In this document: positions 31,158 through 34,072 of the stretch, one piece after another | How the letters are laid out: each line of letters opens with the position of its first letter | Position numbering within the stretch: position 1 is the stretch's first letter | Notes under the pieces: model-generated | Told to the model about the DNA's origin: nothing | Databases searched by the model: none | The model's input: the letters and a program-made list of their open reading frames with translations, nothing else | Position numbers and translations under genes: made by a program | Source: SZUA-186 sp039714155 | GTDB lineage: Bacteria; Pseudomonadota; Gammaproteobacteria; UBA9214 | NCBI GenBank assembly: GCA_039714155.1 | Contig: JBDLJX010000021.1 | Span: 1-34,072, forward strand | Reading direction: 5' to 3' | DNA length: 34,072 bases

Positions 31158-32947
31158 AGTATGGCCTGTGCCTCCTGTCTGGACGGAACCGGCGTTTCAT
31201 CAAGCGCCGCTTGAGTCTGTTTTTTCGCCTTGTGGTGTGCCCACAGGCCGGTGATCATGACTGTTATGATGGGACCAATTGAAGCCATGCAGAGTATGCC
31301 GAATCCCTCGACCGCATGGGTGGCATTGCCGAAGCCCAGCCCCATGGCCAGCACCAGCGGCACGGTGATCGGCCCGGTAGTCACACCGGCACTGTCCCAG
31401 GCCACGTTCACGAATTCTTCGCTGGAAAAAAACGTCAGTACCAGCGCCAGCAGGTAACCGGGCAGGATCAGCCACACCAGTGGCAGAGCAAAGATCAGCT
31501 TGGCCAGCCCAATGGCAATACCAATACCAACACCCAGCGAGACAGCGTTGATCAGGGTCTTCTTCCTGAACACGCCGTTAGTCAGTTTCTCCGTGGTAAT
31601 GCCCAGCGCATTCAAGGCCGGCTCGGCCAGGGTCGCGCCATAGCCCAGCGCCCAGGCAAATGCCAGCGCCAGGGTCAAGCCTACCACGTAGACATAGATC
31701 GGCGATTGCGGCATGCCAGTGACTTCCATAAAGGCTGTCGGTACCAGGCTGCCGGCATTGGCGCCAAGTTTCGACAGGCCGTAGGTCAGGCCAAGATTGA
31801 AGATGCACATACCGATGATGGTCAGGGCAATACCGTAGAAAATTTCACCCTGGTTCTCAAGCTTCTCCCGCAACACCAGCTTGAGCACGAGGAACAGGAA
31901 CAGCACCAGCGGCAGAATGGCGCGCACGCCAAGCACGATCTCGGCACCGGGGCTGCGCTCGTACCAGGGGACTTCCACGGCATGCGCCGCGGCGGCCGCC
32001 TGTTTGGCCGCCTCGATGATTTCTGCCGGCGTGACGGCGTACGAGACATACAGGGAAAGTAACAACACACCGATGATCGGGAATAGCGATGCCAGGGTCA
32101 CAATGCCAAACCCGGACAGTCCCGAATCGCCCTTGCCGGCGGCAGCCGCAATGCCGATACCCAGTGACAGCACCAGCGGCACAGTCACCGGCCCGGTAGT
32201 CACCGCACCGCAATCCCAGGCAAGCCCGAGCACTTTCTGCAGTTCCGGATCAAAGGCGCCATACACGGTCAGCGCCAGCACGGGAAACAGGGAAAGATAG
32301 ATCAGGGGTTTCAGACTCCAGCCATACAGGAACCGCAAGGTACCGATAACCGCGGCGAGACCAACACTGGCGCCGACCACCAGCACCAGCTGATCCGACC
32401 AGAAGTTCAGAATGGCATACAGGTAGGGTGCCCGCTCCACCGATATATTCTGGCCCGCCGCCTTGAGCGCACCAATCGCCGGTTCCGCGAAGGTCACGCC
32501 AATGCCGAGCAGCAAGGTAATAAACAGCACCAGCGGCAAGGCGGATTTACGCGGCAACTGACTGCCGATGATGGTCCCGAACGGCATCAGGCCCAGCTTC
32601 AGCCCCTCCATGAAAAACATCAGGCCGACGATGACGGCAAACAGGCCACCGGTGATAATCCAGGAGTCCTCTACCATCTGCCGCAGAAACAGGATCTGGA
32701 ACAGTGCCAGATACAGCGCCAGCGGCACAACCGCCCTGATCTGTTCCATGAAACGTACCGAGATATACGGCTGTAACAGCCGCACGACTTCGGTGGCATT
32801 CAGCTTGATTCGTGGCGGCGGGACGGGAATAACATTGCCCTGCGCATCCCACTTCAACTCGGGGTTGAAGGCATTAAGACTGAGTTCGTTACTGCCGGCA
32901 GTCAGTTCGCGTTGAAAATCACCAAAACGTCGGTATTTATCGGTCAT
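31154..32947 (-). CDS. DUF1538 integral membrane protein (duplicated)
   Basis: The 597-residue protein has a soluble N-terminus of about 60 residues and then two homologous DUF1538 membrane halves, each with a GVTFAEPAIGAL- or GATLAEPALNAL-type motif and a WDCGAVTTGPVTVPLVLSLG- or WDSAGVTTGPITVPLVLAMG-type motif. In some bacteria the halves are separate proteins (UmpA/UmpB), for which cation/proton antiport has been reported; transport of a cation here is inference. It heads an operon with two PII-like genes joined by ATGA overlaps. Confidence 0.85.
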   Translation of the reverse strand: MTDKYRRFGDFQRELTAGSNELSLNAFNPELKWDAQGNVIPVPPPRIKLNATEVVRLLQPYISVRFMEQIRAVVPLALYLALFQILFLRQMVEDSWIITGGLFAVIVGLMFFMEGLKLGLMPFGTIIGSQLPRKSALPLVLFITLLLGIGVTFAEPAIGALKAAGQNISVERAPYLYAILNFWSDQLVLVVGASVGLAAVIGTLRFLYGWSLKPLIYLSLFPVLALTVYGAFDPELQKVLGLAWDCGAVTTGPVTVPLVLSLGIGIAAAAGKGDSGLSGFGIVTLASLFPIIGVLLLSLYVSYAVTPAEIIEAAKQAAAAAHAVEVPWYERSPGAEIVLGVRAILPLVLFLFLVLKLVLREKLENQGEIFYGIALTIIGMCIFNLGLTYGLSKLGANAGSLVPTAFMEVTGMPQSPIYVYVVGLTLALAFAWALGYGATLAEPALNALGITTEKLTNGVFRKKTLINAVSLGVGIGIAIGLAKLIFALPLVWLILPGYLLALVLTFFSSEEFVNVAWDSAGVTTGPITVPLVLAMGLGFGNATHAVEGFGILCMASIGPIITVMITGLWAHHKAKKQTQAALDETPVPSRQEAQAIL

Positions 32948-33049
32948 GGTTGTTTTTTCCGATTATTCAAGAATCCTCACACCCGGCCTGTGACTGCAGC
33001 ACCGTACACGACAGATGACACACAGGCCAGACACCTTGATGGTTTTGTG

Positions 33050-33119
33050 GTAGGAGCGACTTCAGTCGCGATGGGTTGTATATATTTCAGTCATTTATCG
33101 CGAATGAATTCGCTCCTAC
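33050..33119. repeat. GTAGGAGC...GCTCCTAC palindromic repeat, copy 2
   Basis: This is a 70-bp copy of the repeat at 29747-29820, starting GTAGGAGCGACTTCAGTCGC and ending in GAATTCGCTCCTAC, with perfect outer arms GTAGGAGC/GCTCCTAC. It lies in the 227-bp gap between the DUF1538 gene and the 3' end of the MscS-like gene. I see no gene in that gap. Confidence 0.8.
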
Positions 33120-33174
33120 GGCTACTGTTTGTAATTATGTGAGACAGCAATAATATGAAGGTATGTACCTCAGA

Positions 33175-33942
33175 CTAAGTTCTTTGTACAGGCTCAGCAG
33201 GCTGTCCCGGGGCATGCGCAGCACCTGCCAGGTCGACCCGTGAAGTCGGGGGCGCCAGCTTGATGCCTGCCTCGCCAAAACAACGCATGCTCTCCAGGTT
33301 TACCTGCTCGTCGAATGCCAGTGCTATCCAGCGAAGCGGCGGATGATACCAGTAGTTAATCGCGATATTCAGCGTGTCCGGGTTGAATTCGTCGAAGAAC
33401 ACCCGCGGTGGCAATCCCGGCCGCATGCCTTCATGATCGGCAAGAATGTCCTTGATGATAGCAACGGCCTGCTCGATCATTTCCAGCAGCCTGTTGTAGG
33501 CCAGCCGGATATTGGTCTGTCGCCGGATGAAATTACGCCGGCCAATGTTCTCGATATCGAGATTGGCCATTTTCTCGTTCGGGATCGCTGCCAGGGAACC
33601 GTTCAGCATACGTATCTTGGTCGAGCGCAGGCCGATCTGCTCGACGAAACCGTCATGCCCCTGCACCACGATACGCTGGCCCGGCGTGTAGGGCTGGTTC
33701 ATAATGAAAATCTCCATTTTCAGTTCCTGGCTCGGTGAATGCCAGTAACGGTCACGGTAGATACGCCAGACTTTATCGACTTCGGCGAGAAAACCGGTCA
33801 GCGTCGCCCGTGGACTCGAGGTATCGACGGGCTCCAGCGGGTAACGCTCGGCGGCATTGACGGGCTGTAACGCCAGCATCAGCAGGGCAGATAGCAATGC
33901 CATCACCACATACGCATTAACCCGTGAGCCGTCTGTCCTCAT
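33175..33942 (-). CDS. MscS-like protein lacking the pore-forming membrane region
   Basis: The protein has 255 residues from the ATG at 33942, which follows AAGGGGGGG. A signal peptide (ending PVNA-AERYP) and a short N-terminal domain (SSPRATLTGFL) lead directly into the MscS beta domain (PYTPGQRIVVQGHDGFVEQI, then GLRSTKIRMLNGSLAAIPNEKM) and the alpha/beta C-terminal domain. The membrane helices that normally precede the beta domain, including the glycine/alanine-rich pore helix, are absent, and the junction near DRYWHSPSQELKMEIFIM is in frame. The family normally is several hundred residues long. This looks like an internal deletion; it may be non-functional or act as a soluble partner. Confidence 0.7.
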   Translation of the reverse strand: MRTDGSRVNAYVVMALLSALLMLALQPVNAAERYPLEPVDTSSPRATLTGFLAEVDKVWRIYRDRYWHSPSQELKMEIFIMNQPYTPGQRIVVQGHDGFVEQIGLRSTKIRMLNGSLAAIPNEKMANLDIENIGRRNFIRRQTNIRLAYNRLLEMIEQAVAIIKDILADHEGMRPGLPPRVFFDEFNPDTLNIAINYWYHPPLRWIALAFDEQVNLESMRCFGEAGIKLAPPTSRVDLAGAAHAPGQPAEPVQRT

Positions 33943-34014
33943 ACGCCCCCCCTTATGCAACGCGCTTACCTGCCGGCAGGATACGATATCTTCCATCAAA
34001 ACAGGAAATGAAGA

Positions 34015-34042
34015 AAAAAGGCGGCCCGATGGCCGCCTTTTT
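34015..34042. terminator. bidirectional intrinsic terminator
   Basis: A perfect 12-bp stem (34015-34026 with 34031-34042, AAAAAGGCGGCC/GGCCGCCTTTTT) encloses a CGAT loop, with A- and T-runs on either side. It lies upstream of the MscS-like gene, so it most likely ends a minus-strand gene beyond the right edge of the window. Confidence 0.88.
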
Positions 34043-34072
34043 CAGGACTACGTGCAAGCAACCGGATCAGAA

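Noticed and set aside
31316..32062. 248-codon plus-strand frame opposite the DUF1538 gene
   Set aside because: It is rich in Gln, His and Arg, as expected for the complement of a membrane protein gene.
1..34072. tRNA or rRNA genes
   Set aside because: No cloverleaf with conserved T-loop sequence or rRNA-like stretch was recognised on reading; a dedicated scan was not possible.

Overview
The window is a chromosomal segment of a sulfur-oxidising gammaproteobacterium, probably Chromatiales-like. The placement rests on a complete reverse-type dissimilatory sulfite reductase (rDsr) locus of the Allochromatium vinosum layout: dsrA-B-E-F-H-C-M-K-L-J-O-P, then dsrN and dsrR. dsrEFH and dsrL are present and dsrD is absent, which marks the oxidative rather than the sulfate-reducing form. 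MlaA, PqiABC and DUF4136 genes confirm a Gram-negative host. Species cannot be named from sequence alone.

Left flank (1-4830): a truncated GNAT acetyltransferase; a 265-bp palindromic MITE-like element; a small conserved hypothetical gene; two 2-oxoglutarate/Fe(II) oxygenases; a cysteine-free DsrC paralogue with a bidirectional terminator; a 67-aa hypothetical protein; and a minus-strand operon of a TauD/TfdA-like oxygenase, a 64-aa protein and an orphan Cas6/Cmx6-like protein. No CRISPR array is present. A Fur-box-like palindrome lies upstream of this operon.

Centre (4834-20953): a 0.5-kb divergent regulatory region is followed by the dsr genes. DsrAB is the siroheme sulfite reductase. DsrEFH passes sulfur to DsrC. 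DsrMKJOP is the membrane complex that connects DsrC thiol/disulfide chemistry with quinone and periplasmic redox carriers. DsrL is the NAD(P)H-linked flavoprotein partner of DsrAB. DsrN is the siroheme amidase. DsrR is an IscA-like protein without cysteines. A palindromic repeat separates dsrP from dsrN, and a 161-bp MITE with a CTAA target duplication lies between dsrN and dsrR. Where A. vinosum has dsrS, this window has a NarX/NarL-type two-component system and a rhodanese.

Right flank (21175-34072): an S24-like protein without an obvious catalytic dyad; a UDP-glucuronate 4-epimerase-like enzyme; a secreted alpha/beta-hydrolase, mlaA and LivK-like binding protein operon, divergent from pqiA-pqiA'-pqiB-pqiC (envelope lipid transport); a DUF4136 lipoprotein; an operon of a DUF1538 membrane protein and two PII-like proteins; and an MscS-like protein that appears to have lost its pore-forming membrane segment. 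Several families of short palindromic repeats occupy intergenic gaps, mostly where genes converge.

The best leads for undescribed biology are the orphan Cas6-like/TauD/64-aa operon beside the dsr cluster, the cysteine-free DsrC paralogue, the two-component system and rhodanese attached to the dsr locus, and the two MITE-like elements. All calls come from reading the sequence; no database search was run.
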